A DNA stretch of 64,000 nt, taken from an uncultured Allomuricauda sp. (GTDB lineage: Bacteria; Bacteroidota; Bacteroidia; Flavobacteriales; Flavobacteriaceae). Where the stretch lies: positions 219,859 to 283,858 of the forward strand of contig NZ_CANMPQ010000003.1 of assembly GCF_947499695.1 (NCBI RefSeq), in the 5' to 3' direction. Shown here one piece after another: positions 17,746-25,654 of this stretch (position 1 is the first letter of the stretch; every line of letters begins with the position of its first letter). A program made the translations under genes and the position numbers. A model generated the notes under the pieces. It saw only the letters and a list, made by a program, of their open reading frames with translations. It was not told the DNA's origin and ran no database searches.

Positions 17746-18048
17746 CTATATCCGATCAGGACTCAGGATATAATTGGTTTTGGTAGCTTTCAAAATTTCG
17801 GTTACACATGAGTTTTGTCTACCGATTAAAGAAACTACCTTGTTTTGTCGTGCTGACTTTTGGTATAACTTCTCAAAAAAATGAGCCGAGGCGGAATCCA
17901 ATTCCGTTACGCTTTCCAAACTGACCACAATATTGTCATGTTGCTCCATGATATGGTCAAAATATGAATTCAGTGCTCCGACATGTTGGGTGGTTACTCT
18001 TCCAAAAATTTCAAAAATTCCTTTGTTCTCTTTAATTTCCAATGACAT
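17746..18048 (-). CDS. STAS-domain protein (anti-sigma factor antagonist-like)
   Basis: A 100-residue single STAS domain, with SLEIKENKGIFEIFGRVT at the start and VVSLESVTELDSASAHFFEKL in the middle. SpoIIAA-type antagonists carry D-S-S-G with a phosphorylated second serine. Here the loop reads D51-S52-A53-S54, so the canonical serine position is alanine but neighbouring serines remain. No anti-sigma kinase or PP2C phosphatase is encoded in this window. STAS proteins outside sigma-factor circuits are known, for example SypA, which promotes polysaccharide-dependent biofilm in Vibrio fischeri. Standing between the LytTR regulator and the acylation genes, it may be a similar switch; that is inference. 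Confidence 0.8.
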   Translation of the reverse strand: MSLEIKENKGIFEIFGRVTTQHVGALNSYFDHIMEQHDNIVVSLESVTELDSASAHFFEKLYQKSARQNKVVSLIGRQNSCVTEILKATKTNYILSPDRI

Positions 18049-18153
18049 ATGTTAAAAGATTTAGTTGGTATTATTCTATCATTTAACATTTCCAAAAGTG
18101 CTCTTGTATATAACGTAAATTACTCGTAAAATTGTAGTCTTTTTCCTTCTTTT

Positions 18154-18864
18154 TTATAAAAGATTTAGTCGTTGCATCAACTCAGGTCTGTTTGAACGGC
18201 TGATAGGAATTACACTTCGCTCAATTAATACGCTATTGTCCTGAATATCTATAATTTGAGTAAAGTTTATGATGAAAGACCTATGAATTTGCAAAAACCG
18301 GGATTGGGGTAATTTTTCTTTTATTTTCTTCAAAGTGGAATGCACCCGATATTGTTTTTGTTGTGTTTTAATCTCAATATAATCTCCTTGTGCCTCAATG
18401 AGCAGAATATCACGGAATTTTAATTTAATCAACCTACGGTCGATATTGATATACAAATCTTCATCTTCAGCCTGCATCATTTGGGTTTCTGTTGATTCAA
18501 TGCTAGCTGATTTGAATGCATTATTCAATTTGACAATACATTTTTGAAAACGTTCATGGGTAATGGGTTTTACCAAATAATCAACAATAAACTCATAGCC
18601 GTAAGCCTCAATAGCAAAATCTTTATCCGAAGTTGTTAAAACTATTTTAGGTGGGTTATTGACCATTTCAATAAAGTCCACCCCTGTTAGTTTGGGCATA
18701 TGGATATCCAAAAAAATCAAATCCACCGAGTTGTGCTTTAAAAACTTTAATGCTTCCAACGCATTGGGAAATTCGGCTATCACCTCCATTTCAGGAATAG
18801 CTTTGCACAGTTCCAAAACTATGGCCCTTGCACTCGCTTCGTCATCTACTATTATACATTTCAC
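18154..18864 (-). CDS. LytTR-family response regulator transcription factor
   Basis: A 236-residue regulator with two domains. The receiver (residues 1-120) has acidic pair D7-D8, phospho-acceptor D53 (FLDIHMPKLTG), T78 and K99 (LVKPI). The LytTR DNA-binding domain (about 135-236) has the usual LYINIDRRLIKLKF, ILLIEAQGDYIEI and FLQIHRSFIINFTQI segments. It is the transcriptional output of the block: it starts 1 base after the Hpt gene stop and follows two kinases. LytTR domains bind direct repeats of about 9 bases, and a fitting repeat is present before the LruC lipoprotein gene (6464-6493). Whether it binds there is not shown by sequence. Confidence 0.93.
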   Translation of the reverse strand: MKCIIVDDEASARAIVLELCKAIPEMEVIAEFPNALEALKFLKHNSVDLIFLDIHMPKLTGVDFIEMVNNPPKIVLTTSDKDFAIEAYGYEFIVDYLVKPITHERFQKCIVKLNNAFKSASIESTETQMMQAEDEDLYINIDRRLIKLKFRDILLIEAQGDYIEIKTQQKQYRVHSTLKKIKEKLPQSRFLQIHRSFIINFTQIIDIQDNSVLIERSVIPISRSNRPELMQRLNLL

Positions 18865-18865
18865 C

Positions 18866-19189
18866 TTAAGCTATTTTTAAAATAAACTCTTCTACTGATT
18901 GCAGTATCTGCTTAAACTCTTCTTTGAGTTTTGTATCACCATATTTTAGGTCCTCCTCATATTTAACGGCCAACTTGTAGCCTCCTGTCAAACCCAGGAT
19001 ACCCAATTTGTGTTTTATTTTGTGTACAATTTTGGCTGACTCTTCTAAATTATCACTCTCCAAGTTTTCCAAATAATCATTTTTTTCCTTTGGAAATTCG
19101 GTCTGGATAATGGTCAAAAATTTCTTTTCAAAATCCTCGTTTCCTCCGGAAATCTCCTTTATGTAATCGAGGTTAGGTTGCTCAGCCAT
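18866..19189 (-). CDS. Hpt (histidine phosphotransfer) domain protein
   Basis: A 107-residue all-helical protein. The phosphotransfer histidine is most likely H56 in SAKIVHKIKHKLGILGL, matching the H-x-[LI]-K core of Hpt domains. The following helix (YKLAVKYEEDL) and the C-terminal helix complete a four-helix bundle. Hpt proteins carry phosphate between a receiver and a second receiver in multi-step relays. Its start lies inside the end of the upstream kinase gene (8-base overlap) and its stop is 1 base before the LytTR regulator, so the three are translated together. Because neither adjacent kinase has a receiver domain, the stand-alone receiver at 24359-24757 is a possible intermediate (inference). 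Confidence 0.85.
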   Translation of the reverse strand: MAEQPNLDYIKEISGGNEDFEKKFLTIIQTEFPKEKNDYLENLESDNLEESAKIVHKIKHKLGILGLTGGYKLAVKYEEDLKYGDTKLKEEFKQILQSVEEFILKIA

Positions 19190-20240
19190 TGGGGTTATTT
19201 TTAATTGTAAAAAAGAAGGTAGTGCCCATACCCTCTTCCGAGGACAGCCAGATATCTCCTTTATAATAATTTATAATTTTCTTTACCAAAGCAAGACCGA
19301 TTCCTGTTGCTCCAGAGTTGTTTTCAAGTTTCTTGAACATTCCAAAAATACCGGTCTGTAAATGCTTGGGTATTCCTTTTCCGTTGTCGGTAACACTAAA
19401 AAGCCATCCATCATACTCCTCTTTCACATCGATCATAATACTTCCTTCAGCTTTATCCTCGGTAGCAGTTATAGCATTGGTAATCAGGTTTTTGAACAAT
19501 TGCTCTATTCGGTATTTACCCGTCAACAATTTGGGTAAATGTTTGCTCTTTTTTATAGTAACATTTTCAGGTACGTATATGGTGCGCTCTATTTCGGCAA
19601 TAAGTTGATTTAAATCAACCGTGGATGCATTTTCTTGGATGGAATCTATGGTTGAATGCCTTAAAATCCCATCAATCAAGCTATCCATCTTAGCAAGGTT
19701 TTGAAATATTAATTGTACGTTTTCCTTGCTCTGTTCTTTAAAAACTTCTTGCCCATCCTCAAACACCCAACTCACCAAGGAGTGTACATTTCTAATAGGG
19801 GATTTAAGGTCATGTGATACCATGTGGGCATAATTGTTCAGGGATTCGTTTTGTTGTTCTAAATTCTTTAAGAGCATATTTTTTTCGGCTGTTATTTCAA
19901 CCAGTTTGTGCGCTTGTTTCTCAATATCCTCCACCAATTTTTGAGGATTAAAGTCAAGACTTCCATTTATTCGGTCCGAGGTTTTATCCTGCATGGAAGC
20001 GACTGCCCTACTCAAGGATTCAAGTACCTTACGTTGGTTCTCCGCTTCCTTGTTCAAACGTAAATTGGCATTGTACAATTCTTCAGAACTTAAAGACGTT
20101 GCCCGTTGAATCATCTTCAGTTTTTCATCAAAATCTGAATACGACTTACTTACGGAATCAAAAAACACCTCCAACTCAGAACGTTCGATCAATTCCTTGG
20201 GAAAAAATTTCTTTATCTGTCTTTTAAGTAGAGAATGCAT
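19182..20240 (-). CDS. Cytoplasmic sensor histidine kinase (coiled-coil, HisKA, HATPase)
   Basis: A 352-residue kinase without membrane segments. Residues about 1-130 are helical and rich in coiled-coil (SSEELYNANLRLNKEAENQRKVLE, key part NLRLNKEAENQR). The HisKA H-box is NYAHMVSHDLKSPIRN (about residues 135-150). The ATPase part has NLITNAITATED (N-box), DNGKGIPKHLQTGIFGMF (G1/F) and GATGIGLALVKKI (G2). It has no recognised ligand-binding domain, so it may be driven by the FIST protein, whose gene ends immediately upstream with no gap. It overlaps the Hpt gene by 8 bases. The H-box and ATPase are close in style to the larger kinase at 21365-23746, suggesting duplication. Confidence 0.92.
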   Translation of the reverse strand: MHSLLKRQIKKFFPKELIERSELEVFFDSVSKSYSDFDEKLKMIQRATSLSSEELYNANLRLNKEAENQRKVLESLSRAVASMQDKTSDRINGSLDFNPQKLVEDIEKQAHKLVEITAEKNMLLKNLEQQNESLNNYAHMVSHDLKSPIRNVHSLVSWVFEDGQEVFKEQSKENVQLIFQNLAKMDSLIDGILRHSTIDSIQENASTVDLNQLIAEIERTIYVPENVTIKKSKHLPKLLTGKYRIEQLFKNLITNAITATEDKAEGSIMIDVKEEYDGWLFSVTDNGKGIPKHLQTGIFGMFKKLENNSGATGIGLALVKKIINYYKGDIWLSSEEGMGTTFFFTIKNNPNG

Positions 20241-21368
20241 TTATTCACTCATTAATGTTAAGGTCATGGTCTGGTTATGTAATTGGCATTCGTTTTTTCC
20301 AGCGAACGGCGCCATTTCACCATAAGAATAAAATCCGGCGATCTTAGCTTGGTCACCAATAATATCTGCCACCTCTTCAATTTCATCTTCAGTTCGCTGA
20401 TCCAAAACCAACTTTCTTCCCACGCAGCTCACCAATATGGCCAACTCCGGTTTACTTTTCCTATCCCGCATAGCCAATTCGGCTGCATTCGAAGCTCCTT
20501 CCGCGATGTCATCCATAGTGGACATCATTAATTGCACCTTGGAGTTTAGAGGTACGTCTCCTGCTAGAATCATAGAATTAGCATCTTCATCAATATTCAG
20601 AATAGTCCTTACCAATGGCTCTGATTGGTCGTTTTGCTGCACGGTCAATGGATATAAAAGAGCCGCTTGTGGGAGTTCCGCTGCCTTTTCTCCCAGATAT
20701 TTTTTATACAAGTCGAGTGCTGGCTTTCCGTCAATTTCATAAAGCACGTTGCCTTCAGACTTTGTAATGGTTCTTTCCGGTCCAAATGGGGTCCAACCTC
20801 CAAAATTGGCATAAGACACTTCCAAATCTTCACCATAGAAACCTACGGCAACTACTTCTCCCTGTTTGGGAGTTTCATTATATGAAGTCAATGTTTTTTC
20901 GAACCGAGCTCCATCCCCACACAAGCCGCCGGTAATTGAAGCTTTAAATCCTTCAGCAGATTCAAGACCTTCAATAAGTCCGCTTCCGTTCACAAAACTC
21001 CCATCGGAAACAATGAACATATGGTTCAGTTTTTTAAAGTCAAATTGATTTGAAATCGCCAATCCCATATTTTCGATATCCACAAAATCCGATACATTTT
21101 CACTTACAATTTCAAACTTGGTCCGCTCGAATTCTATAGCGGTCAGTGTTATACTTTCTTCGAAAACATGGGTTTCCATGATTTCACCAGATGTGGAGCC
21201 AAATACTAGGTGTCCGTCGGGATACATCTTTTTCACCTCCTCATATAAGTCTTCTGACTCTAGCAAAAACCGATCTCCAAAAACCAAAACCAATGGTTCT
21301 TTTAGGGGTTGGTCCTGAATGAAATCCCACTCACCATCTTTGAATCGTTTAGCTTGATTTACTTTCAT
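20241..21368 (-). CDS. FIST-domain sensory protein
   Basis: A 375-residue soluble protein with FIST N-terminal (about residues 25-215; GSTSGEIMETHVFEESITLT, GLCGDGARFEKT) and FIST C-terminal parts (about 220-355; YKKYLGEKAAELP, SCVGRKLVLDQRTEDEIEEV, GFYSYGEMAP). FIST was defined as a predicted small-ligand sensory domain linked to signal transduction; the ligand is not firmly known. It overlaps the upstream PAS kinase by 4 bases (ATGA) and abuts the downstream kinase, so it is translated with both. Lacking its own output domain, it should work by contact with one or both kinases. Assignment of the family is strong; partner and ligand are inferred. Confidence 0.9.
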   Translation of the reverse strand: MKVNQAKRFKDGEWDFIQDQPLKEPLVLVFGDRFLLESEDLYEEVKKMYPDGHLVFGSTSGEIMETHVFEESITLTAIEFERTKFEIVSENVSDFVDIENMGLAISNQFDFKKLNHMFIVSDGSFVNGSGLIEGLESAEGFKASITGGLCGDGARFEKTLTSYNETPKQGEVVAVGFYGEDLEVSYANFGGWTPFGPERTITKSEGNVLYEIDGKPALDLYKKYLGEKAAELPQAALLYPLTVQQNDQSEPLVRTILNIDEDANSMILAGDVPLNSKVQLMMSTMDDIAEGASNAAELAMRDRKSKPELAILVSCVGRKLVLDQRTEDEIEEVADIIGDQAKIAGFYSYGEMAPFAGKNECQLHNQTMTLTLMSE

Positions 21369-23746
21369 TTTTTCTTGATTTTAGATTCTTTTTCCAATGT
21401 AAAATAGAAGGTAGTTCCTTCTCCAATTTCGCTTTCCAGCCATACTTTCCCACGATATCTATCAATGATTTTTTTGACTATGGAAAGTCCAATTCCTGTT
21501 GAGCGTTCATTATTCCCTATTGACTGGAATATTTGAAAAATCTTTTCATGATACTCCTTCGGAATTCCAACACCGTTATCTTTTATGCTGAATTCCCAAT
21601 GGGTCTCATGTTCCTTGTAATCTATTTCCACGAGTCCATCCTTTTTATCAATGTTTACTACTGCATTGCTTAAAAAGTTTTGGAACAATTGATGGATTTT
21701 GGTCTTGTCAGCCTTTATTGCCGGCAATTCTCTTTTGGTCTTTATTTTTACATTTTCAGGGATATAAATAATCTCACCGATTTCCCGAATTACCCCATTA
21801 ACATCGACATCGGTATTGTCAAGGGTATCACTGTTTACCGTAGAGTATTTTAGAATTCCCGTGATCAGCTTGTCCATCCCCTCAATTTTCTCTTGCATCA
21901 TTTTGAGGTTGTACCGTCCACTTTCATCTAAGGCATCCTTATAATCATCGTATAACCAACTGGCCAAAGCACTTACGCTTCGCAAAGGGGATTTAAGGTC
22001 ATGGGATACAATATGGGCGTACTCCTGAAGTCCTTTATTACTTGCCTCTAATTCATTTAACAGATTCTCTTTTTGAAGTTCAAGATTTTTTTGATCTGTG
22101 ATGTCCAGATGAATTCCTATCGAACCGACAACGTTTCCTGCATCATCGTATCTTGGAGCACCGCTCACCAACCAAAATCTCTTTTCGCCATTGGCTATTT
22201 TTATGGCAACTTCATAAGAGTCTGAGATTCCTTCTTGTCTTTTCTTCTTTTGTAGCTTCAGTTCATCTTCACTTTCATGGACAATAGGCATAGCTTCATA
22301 TATATTTTTGCCTATAAGGTCATCTTCAGAGTACCCGATCATATCAGCAAAACTCTGGTTGACCATTAAAATATTGCCACTACCATCAACCTCAACCAAA
22401 CCAAGATTCATGTTGGCAATTATGCTACTGTATTTTTCTTTTTGTATCTCGAGATTCTTTCTGTAGTTTTTTCTTAAGGTTACATCATTATAACTCCATA
22501 AGTGTCCTTGATACTCGCCGTTGTTGAACAGCGGAATATAGTCTCGCTCAAAGGTTCGTCCGTCCAAAAGTTCCATTTCATCGGCAGTGACCACTTCCTT
22601 TTCATGGATTACTTGATCAATCCTTTTCATGGATTCCTCAGGCTCGAGAAACATATTTTTGTATTTGTGGATAGACCTTTCACTGTTGACTCCCTTTAGC
22701 ACATCTGGTGAAACGGGAATGGCGAAAAGATCGCAAAACTTCTGGTTGGCCAAAACAATTTTCCTGTCCTGATCTTCCAATAAAATACCTGTTTGCAAAT
22801 TCTTGATGAGCGTCGCCATACGCTCTTCGGACGCTCTTATTTTTTCCTCAGAAATCTTTTCATGGGTAATATCTTCAATCATTGCCACACTATATTCAAT
22901 ATCTCCACTAGAGTCCATCAGGGAGCTCATTGAAGTTTTTCCGTACAGTGTTTCGCCATTCTTTTTGTAGAATTTTCGAACAATGGAGAATTTCTTGGTG
23001 TCATCATCCAGACTTTTCTGAAGTAAATTTTCGTAGAGATTGCTATCCTCAAGTGAGGATATATCATTTATTGAAAGTTTTTTGAGTTCCAGTTCTGAAT
23101 ATCCCAAAAGATCTACGAAGGATTTATTTGCCTTTATAATTTTGTCTTTAACAATCAACAGAATCCCCAATGAGGAATTCTCAACAATAATATCCTGCTG
23201 TTTTTTTTGATTTTCCAATAGTTTCCGAATCTCTACATCTTGGGTTATATCTCGAATAACTCCTTGTGCAGCAATGGGTCTCCCTTCATCATTGTAGATT
23301 AAACTTGCGTTGATATTTACGTGCTTTTCACCTAGATTTTTCGTGACAATTTTCGCAGAATAGTTCTTTAAAATCCCAACCTGCATTAAGGTCTGGAACG
23401 ATTCTGCAGTGTACTCCAAATAGTCAGGATGAACCAGATTGGATAGATTTACCTCTTCTTTGGTATGGTCAAACCCCAGGAATTCTTTAGCCGAAGCATT
23501 CATATTGATTACGTTGGTCATCATGTCCATGACCACATAGGGATCAATAATATTGATAAAGGCACTATCAATGCGGTTTCCTTTGTTGTTCACCAAGGTC
23601 TCCAAACGTCCATTTGCTTCTTTCAGATGAAGTGAAGCATCATACAATTCCTTCGCTTTACTTTCTAGAAGGTTTTCGGCAGTCTTACGGGCTTTTTTCT
23701 CCCGTTCCAATGCTCTCTTTAATATGGAAACTTGGCTATTATCCAT
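21365..23746 (-). CDS. Multi-PAS sensor histidine kinase, H-NOX partner candidate
   Basis: About 793 residues from the ATG at 23744-23746. This start (MDNSQVSILKRALEREKKAR) is preferred over one 39 bases further upstream because it leaves only an 8-base overlap with the H-NOX gene and opens directly into the coiled coil. After the coiled coil come about four PAS/PAC units (near residues 60-180, 190-305, 315-430, 440-560; for example MIGYSEDDLIGKNIYE). HisKA (YAHIVSHDLKSPLRSV) and HATPase (DNGVGIPKEYHEKIFQIF, STGIGLSIVKKI) follow. It has no membrane segment. H-NOX proteins are known to control kinases encoded beside them, so this enzyme probably reads nitric oxide through the upstream protein. 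Confidence 0.92.
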   Translation of the reverse strand: MDNSQVSILKRALEREKKARKTAENLLESKAKELYDASLHLKEANGRLETLVNNKGNRIDSAFINIIDPYVVMDMMTNVINMNASAKEFLGFDHTKEEVNLSNLVHPDYLEYTAESFQTLMQVGILKNYSAKIVTKNLGEKHVNINASLIYNDEGRPIAAQGVIRDITQDVEIRKLLENQKKQQDIIVENSSLGILLIVKDKIIKANKSFVDLLGYSELELKKLSINDISSLEDSNLYENLLQKSLDDDTKKFSIVRKFYKKNGETLYGKTSMSSLMDSSGDIEYSVAMIEDITHEKISEEKIRASEERMATLIKNLQTGILLEDQDRKIVLANQKFCDLFAIPVSPDVLKGVNSERSIHKYKNMFLEPEESMKRIDQVIHEKEVVTADEMELLDGRTFERDYIPLFNNGEYQGHLWSYNDVTLRKNYRKNLEIQKEKYSSIIANMNLGLVEVDGSGNILMVNQSFADMIGYSEDDLIGKNIYEAMPIVHESEDELKLQKKKRQEGISDSYEVAIKIANGEKRFWLVSGAPRYDDAGNVVGSIGIHLDITDQKNLELQKENLLNELEASNKGLQEYAHIVSHDLKSPLRSVSALASWLYDDYKDALDESGRYNLKMMQEKIEGMDKLITGILKYSTVNSDTLDNTDVDVNGVIREIGEIIYIPENVKIKTKRELPAIKADKTKIHQLFQNFLSNAVVNIDKKDGLVEIDYKEHETHWEFSIKDNGVGIPKEYHEKIFQIFQSIGNNERSTGIGLSIVKKIIDRYRGKVWLESEIGEGTTFYFTLEKESKIKKK

Positions 23747-24281
23747 TTTGGACGATCGCAAACCTGACTTCTGTACCGTTTTCATTCAATAATTTATAAT
23801 CGACTTTTACTACTTTTTCGAAATATTCAAACGTTTTTACAATAAGCCCATGGGCCAAAGCATACAATCCTCTTGAAGATGTATAGATCATCTCCAAGCT
23901 GTTGTCAGTTTTGGAAAGAATTTTAAACTCGGGGAGTTCGGCATCCGGATATAACTTTCGGACATGTATGTGGATATGATCCTCAATACAGTTCAAAAGC
24001 CCTATTGGACTTTTGTAGCTGGATACAACTTCTGGATGTGCGGCAACAAGACCATCGAATAGATAATATCCAAACGAGTACAACAAATCTTGTTGAGAAA
24101 TGCCTGTAGTATTGGTTAATTCCGATAACAGACTAACCATTTCATTGAAGTCATAGGTACCTACAGAAGTATAAGCACCACCAGAAGGAAGATCACAATT
24201 TTCTATAATGGTATCAACAACCTCCAAACCGTAGGTTGCCTCGACCATTTCTAAAAACTCGGTAAACACAATTCCTTTCAT
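23739..24281 (-). CDS. H-NOX (haem NO-binding) sensor protein
   Basis: A 180-residue stand-alone H-NOX domain, the usual length. The haem-ligating histidine is most likely H104 in DHIHIHVRKLYPDAELP, aligned with the L-H-x-H-x-x-x-x-Y-P segment of soluble guanylate cyclase. The Y-x-S-x-R haem-propionate motif is present as Y133-T-S135-S-R137. H-NOX proteins bind NO at ferrous haem and change the activity of a kinase or cyclase encoded beside them. Here the stop codon overlaps the start of a multi-PAS histidine kinase. It is the first gene of the relay operon and is preceded by a promoter-like sequence shared with the EPS assembly unit. Confidence 0.93.
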   Translation of the reverse strand: MKGIVFTEFLEMVEATYGLEVVDTIIENCDLPSGGAYTSVGTYDFNEMVSLLSELTNTTGISQQDLLYSFGYYLFDGLVAAHPEVVSSYKSPIGLLNCIEDHIHIHVRKLYPDAELPEFKILSKTDNSLEMIYTSSRGLYALAHGLIVKTFEYFEKVVKVDYKLLNENGTEVRFAIVQNG

Positions 24282-24300
24282 AATAAGAATATTATGATTT

Positions 24301-24346
24301 AAAAGTAGGAATTATACTACCTTATTTTAAAAATTATGTTGTGAAA
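24301..24346 (-). promoter_or_regulatory. Probable promoter element of the H-NOX operon, shared with the EPS unit
   Basis: On the minus strand this reads TTTCACAACA, an AT-rich middle containing TAGTATAATT, and CCTACTTTTAAAT, ending about 20 bases before the H-NOX start. CCTACTTTTAAAT is identical to the sequence upstream of 14988. The plus-strand TGTTGTGAA at 24337-24345 differs by one base from TGTTGTAAA at 15056. Function as promoter and operator is inferred from this similarity. Confidence 0.45.
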
Positions 24347-24358
24347 TACGGATTTTTG

Positions 24359-24757
24359 TTAGCCTTTGATCAATTCACTGATTTCCCAATAATCAAAAAC
24401 CTTCTTTAATTTGGATTCGTAATCTTCATATTTTAAAGGCTTTATGATATAACCAGCGATTCCTATCTCAAAGCATTTTAATAAATCGACCCGATTTTCC
24501 GATGTGGTCAAAATTATCGTCGGCAAATATTTTAGTCTATCATCTGCCTTTATAGTGGTAAGAAATTCAATCCCGCTCATACGCGGCATATTTAAATCCA
24601 AAAGGATAATATCAGGCAATGGACTATTCTTTAAGATTTCCAAAGCTTCTTCTCCATTTTTAGCCTCGGTTATCTCGTGCTTGGATTCGAACTTTGTAAT
24701 TGCTCGTTGCAACTTCATTGTTTCGATCATGTCGTCTTCTATGAACAGTACATTCAT
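24359..24757 (-). CDS. Single-domain response regulator
   Basis: A 132-residue stand-alone receiver. It has acidic residues E7-D8-D9, phospho-acceptor D54 in ILLDLNMPRMSG, T84 in IILTTSENR and K106 in IIKPLKY. The spacing and the YEDYESKLKKVFDYW tail resemble Rcp1-type receivers often paired with PAS kinases. It lies 77 bases upstream of the H-NOX gene, with separate promoter space, so it may be transcribed separately. It is a candidate phosphate intermediate between the kinases and the Hpt protein, since neither kinase carries its own receiver domain. That link is an inference. Confidence 0.9.
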   Translation of the reverse strand: MNVLFIEDDMIETMKLQRAITKFESKHEITEAKNGEEALEILKNSPLPDIILLDLNMPRMSGIEFLTTIKADDRLKYLPTIILTTSENRVDLLKCFEIGIAGYIIKPLKYEDYESKLKKVFDYWEISELIKG

Positions 24758-24887
24758 GGCACAATTAATTTAGGATACAAAATTTCAAAATTATCCTCAG
24801 AAAAGGACTACAAAATAGTCAAATCCAGAAAAACTGTCGACGAATGGTAAAAATGTTTCGGTGAAATTTAGAAGATTTTTCCTAGTA

Positions 24888-25247
24888 TTAGGGTATGGCT
24901 TTTAATTCGTCCTTTAGTTTTTTGGTTAAACCTGACACCACCAAATCGTATGAATGGTTTACCAATTCCTTAATAAGTTCAGGAGATAAATTATCCAGAA
25001 AAAGTGTGTTCCAATGCTTTTTGCTCATATGATAGCCCGGGGTGATCAGTCCATCGTATTCCTCCCGAAGTTCAACTGCTCTTTCAGGGTCACATTTTAA
25101 ATTGCATTGTGGAGGCTTTCTTTCCAAGGGAATCAAAGCATACATTTTTCCCATTACCTTAAAAACCAAAGTATGCTCATCAAAAGGAAATTCTTCTGTT
25201 ACTCCCTTTTTGTGCAAACAGAAAACTCTAAGCTCTTCTACATTCAT
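24888..25247 (-). CDS. MmcQ/YjbR family DNA-binding-fold protein
   Basis: A 119-residue small protein of the MmcQ/YjbR family (CyaY-like fold): MNVEELRVFCLHKKGVTEEF at the start, FPFDEHTLVFKVMGKMYAL, the ITPGYHMSKKHWNTLFLD block and a helical end VNHSYDLVVSGLTKKLK. Members have a double-wing fold suggested to bind DNA, but the role in the cell is not known. Two bases separate its start from the stop of the Dabb-domain gene upstream, so it may be the last gene of that small operon. Confidence 0.85.
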   Translation of the reverse strand: MNVEELRVFCLHKKGVTEEFPFDEHTLVFKVMGKMYALIPLERKPPQCNLKCDPERAVELREEYDGLITPGYHMSKKHWNTLFLDNLSPELIKELVNHSYDLVVSGLTKKLKDELKAIP

Positions 25248-25249
25248 TC

Positions 25250-25648
25250 TTAAATACCAAAAGAATCATACACAATCACTTTTTCCCATAGGTCTTTACA
25301 TTCTTCTATAAAGATAAGGTGGGCTTCCTCTTTTTGATACCCTTCTTGTGCTTCTGCAGATTCAAAGGTGACTATTAAAGAATAGGTAAATGAACCGTCT
25401 ACCACACCGCGAGTTGCTTCTGGCGCTGTTCCAATGAAGTTGGTTTTGGCGTATTTGGAATTCCTCAAGAATGTTTTTAATGAAGTTTCAAACTTCGCTC
25501 TATCGGTTTGATTATCTGGATTCTTGAACCAAAAATATACGGTGTGGGCAAAAGCCGGGTCAAAATTCTTCATGTTATCTGCAGTTTGTGCAAAACTTGT
25601 AGTCGTAATAATCGCGGTAAAAACTAAAGTAATAATTCCTGTTTTCAT
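25250..25648 (-). CDS. Secreted Dabb (stress-responsive A/B barrel) protein
   Basis: A 132-residue protein with a signal peptide (MKTGIITLVFTAIITTTSFA, cleavage before QTAD) followed by a ferredoxin-like dimeric alpha-beta barrel: FAHTVYFWFKN opening strand, GTAPEATRGVVDGSFTYSLI and the CKDLWEKVIVYDSF closing strand. Dabb domains are small dimeric barrels found in stress-response proteins and some cyclases or decarboxylases. No catalytic residue can be named, and the periplasmic location is deduced from the signal peptide. It lies between a DUF4230 protein gene (6 bases upstream) and an MmcQ-like gene. Confidence 0.82.
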   Translation of the reverse strand: MKTGIITLVFTAIITTTSFAQTADNMKNFDPAFAHTVYFWFKNPDNQTDRAKFETSLKTFLRNSKYAKTNFIGTAPEATRGVVDGSFTYSLIVTFESAEAQEGYQKEEAHLIFIEECKDLWEKVIVYDSFGI

Positions 25649-25654
25649 ACTATC

